Assembly: GCA_943788505.1 (NCBI GenBank)
Contig: CALSQR010000002.1
Span: 633,213-697,212, forward strand
Direction: 5' to 3'
Origin: an uncultured bacterium
GTDB lineage: Bacteria > Bacteroidota > Rhodothermia > Rhodothermales > UBA10348
Length of the DNA: 64,000 nucleotides
Positions 63,147-64,000 of this stretch are shown piece after piece. Numbering within the stretch: position 1 is the first letter of the stretch; every line of letters begins with the position of its first letter. The position numbers were made by a program, and so were the translations under genes. The notes below the pieces were generated by a model. It was not told where the DNA came from. It did not search any database and saw nothing but the letters and a program-made list of their open reading frames with translations.

Positions 63147-63203
63147 TTCACACCCTGTCAGCCATTGCGGAGACATCCCTTCCGGACAAGATCCTTCCTG
63201 GAA

Positions 63204-63944
63204 ATGAGCCAACGTGGCATTCACATACTGCTAGTTATGCTGATCGGACTTCTGGCTGGATGTAGTCAGGAAGCACCTATTCCTGTCGAAATACCCAATG
63301 GATGGGCAGGAAATACGACCTATTGGTGGCAAGTGGGCGCCGACACATCTGGTGCATTTTGTGACCTGAACACCATGGACGACATGGGAGTACAGGGATC
63401 GTACTTATTATCCACAACGCTGGACGGGACATCTGCGGCCGACATGCAGCTAGCCCAACTCAAGTTTAATCAGTACGTAAAGGAGAGCCTCATTGAACTC
63501 TTCCGTAATGAGCCAACGATTGTCGACTCGTTGTTTGACCGATTTGTAGCGCCCCAGTTGGAAGAAGCAAATCTGAGCGGCGACGTTCAGCCCCAGATCA
63601 AAGAATACCAGCGCCGAGCTTATCAGATTATTGCCCGGCATTTCCGCTACCCAAGGACTCTCACACAGCTTGGAACGGACATTCCAATCATCGTTCCGGA
63701 CAGTCTTCAGAGCCAAAACATTTCGGGCGCTGTGTTCATTCAGGTTGCGCTCAACAAGGAAGGTGTTCCGATCACATTGACGCGATTGGAAGGTGTACAC
63801 CCCGTCCTAGACCGTATCGCCATGCGAGCCATCACTGAAATGAGATGGCAGCCGGCCTACGTACTTCGCGGCGGAAAATCCAGGCCCATTCCATCTTGGA
63901 CTCGAATGAAAGTTCGATTCGGCACAGGAAAAAATACTGAGTAG
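63204..63944 (+). CDS. Lipoprotein with TonB-type C-terminal domain
   Basis: A 246-residue lipoprotein (ATG 63204; lipobox LLAGC, Cys about 20). Residues about 165-246 match the TonB C-terminal fold: GAVFIQVALNKEGVPITLTRLEGVHPVLDRIAMRAITEMRWQPAY. No N-terminal membrane anchor helix or Pro-rich spanner, so it is not a normal energy transducer; a signalling or periplasmic binding role is possible. The middle has a long helical part (FNQYVKESLIELFRNEP). Confidence 0.85.
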   Translation: MSQRGIHILLVMLIGLLAGCSQEAPIPVEIPNGWAGNTTYWWQVGADTSGAFCDLNTMDDMGVQGSYLLSTTLDGTSAADMQLAQLKFNQYVKESLIELFRNEPTIVDSLFDRFVAPQLEEANLSGDVQPQIKEYQRRAYQIIARHFRYPRTLTQLGTDIPIIVPDSLQSQNISGAVFIQVALNKEGVPITLTRLEGVHPVLDRIAMRAITEMRWQPAYVLRGGKSRPIPSWTRMKVRFGTGKNTE

Positions 63945-63945
63945 T

Positions 63946-64000
63946 TGGCCGGGCGGAGGTTGGCCGGGCGGTAGCTAGCCAGGTGCTAGCTGGCCGGGCG
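63946..64000. repeat. Degenerate 15-bp GC-rich tandem repeat, running off the window
   Basis: TGGCCGGGCGGAGGT (63946-63960) and TGGCCGGGCGGTAGC (63961-63975) are followed by a diverged unit (63976-63990) and the start of a fourth (63991-64000). It begins right after the stop of the last gene. Confidence 0.8.

Overview
The window reads as chromosomal DNA of an aerobic, probably marine member of the Bacteroidota side-branch Rhodothermales (Rhodothermia/Rhodothermota). This is inferred from secreted proteins with type IX secretion (T9SS) tails, a PorV/PorQ-family barrel, TonB-dependent receptors, an HmuY-type lipoprotein, a DUF5916 protein, a PEP carboxylase with the TAHPTQ variant, a 31-residue AURKAIP1/COX24-type ribosomal microprotein, many genes without a Shine-Dalgarno sequence, and many lipoproteins. 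No rRNA gene or marker allows a species call.

Layout. 1-1.7 kb: the right end of an integrative element. An excisionase-like gene and a tyrosine recombinase run into a tRNA-Thr(CGT) gene on the opposite strand. 1.9-13.5 kb: housekeeping genes (universal stress protein, M32 carboxypeptidase, ribosome hibernation factor, lipoprotein, sensor kinase, MerR-type regulator coupled to mnmA) and an overlapping trio of class II DAHP synthase, DgcN-like and DgcA-like D-glutamate catabolic enzymes. 13.6-16.5 kb: a haem-uptake pair in which the TonB receptor is split by a single in-frame amber codon, followed by an intact HmuY lipoprotein. 16.6-26.1 kb: 7-TM protein, aroQ, flippase, DUF5916 protein, tmRNA, PEP carboxylase and a phytanoyl-CoA-dioxygenase-family enzyme.

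26.1-46.9 kb is the most interesting part. Eleven minus-strand genes, nearly all touching or overlapping, encode a TonB receptor, a large Asp-rich exported protein, a PorV-like barrel, two LamG-type proteins with T9SS tails (one with three lamin-tail domains), a SurA-like lipoprotein, and then glpK, glpD, a lipoprotein glycerophosphodiesterase, glpF and glpT. A divergent DeoR/GlpR-type repressor gene sits at the head. Read together they look like one surface-to-cytoplasm route for glycerol and glycerophosphodiesters: capture and export machinery outside, phosphodiester cleavage in the periplasm, G3P and glycerol import, then conversion to DHAP. The locus lies between an intact phyH-family gene and a small fragment of the same gene; the two share a 29-bp exact direct repeat about 21.0 kb apart, which hints at insertion or recombination.

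47-64 kb: S9 peptidase, small lipoproteins, alpha/beta hydrolase, the ribosomal microprotein, YtxH, YaaA, uridine kinase, type III pantothenate kinase, BirA, TPR protein, inositol-monophosphatase family enzyme, FabI, HAD phosphatase, L,D-transpeptidase, long and short NfeD, and a lipoprotein with a TonB-type C-terminal domain. Short GC-rich intergenic tandem repeats recur near 26.1, 49.8 and 64.0 kb.
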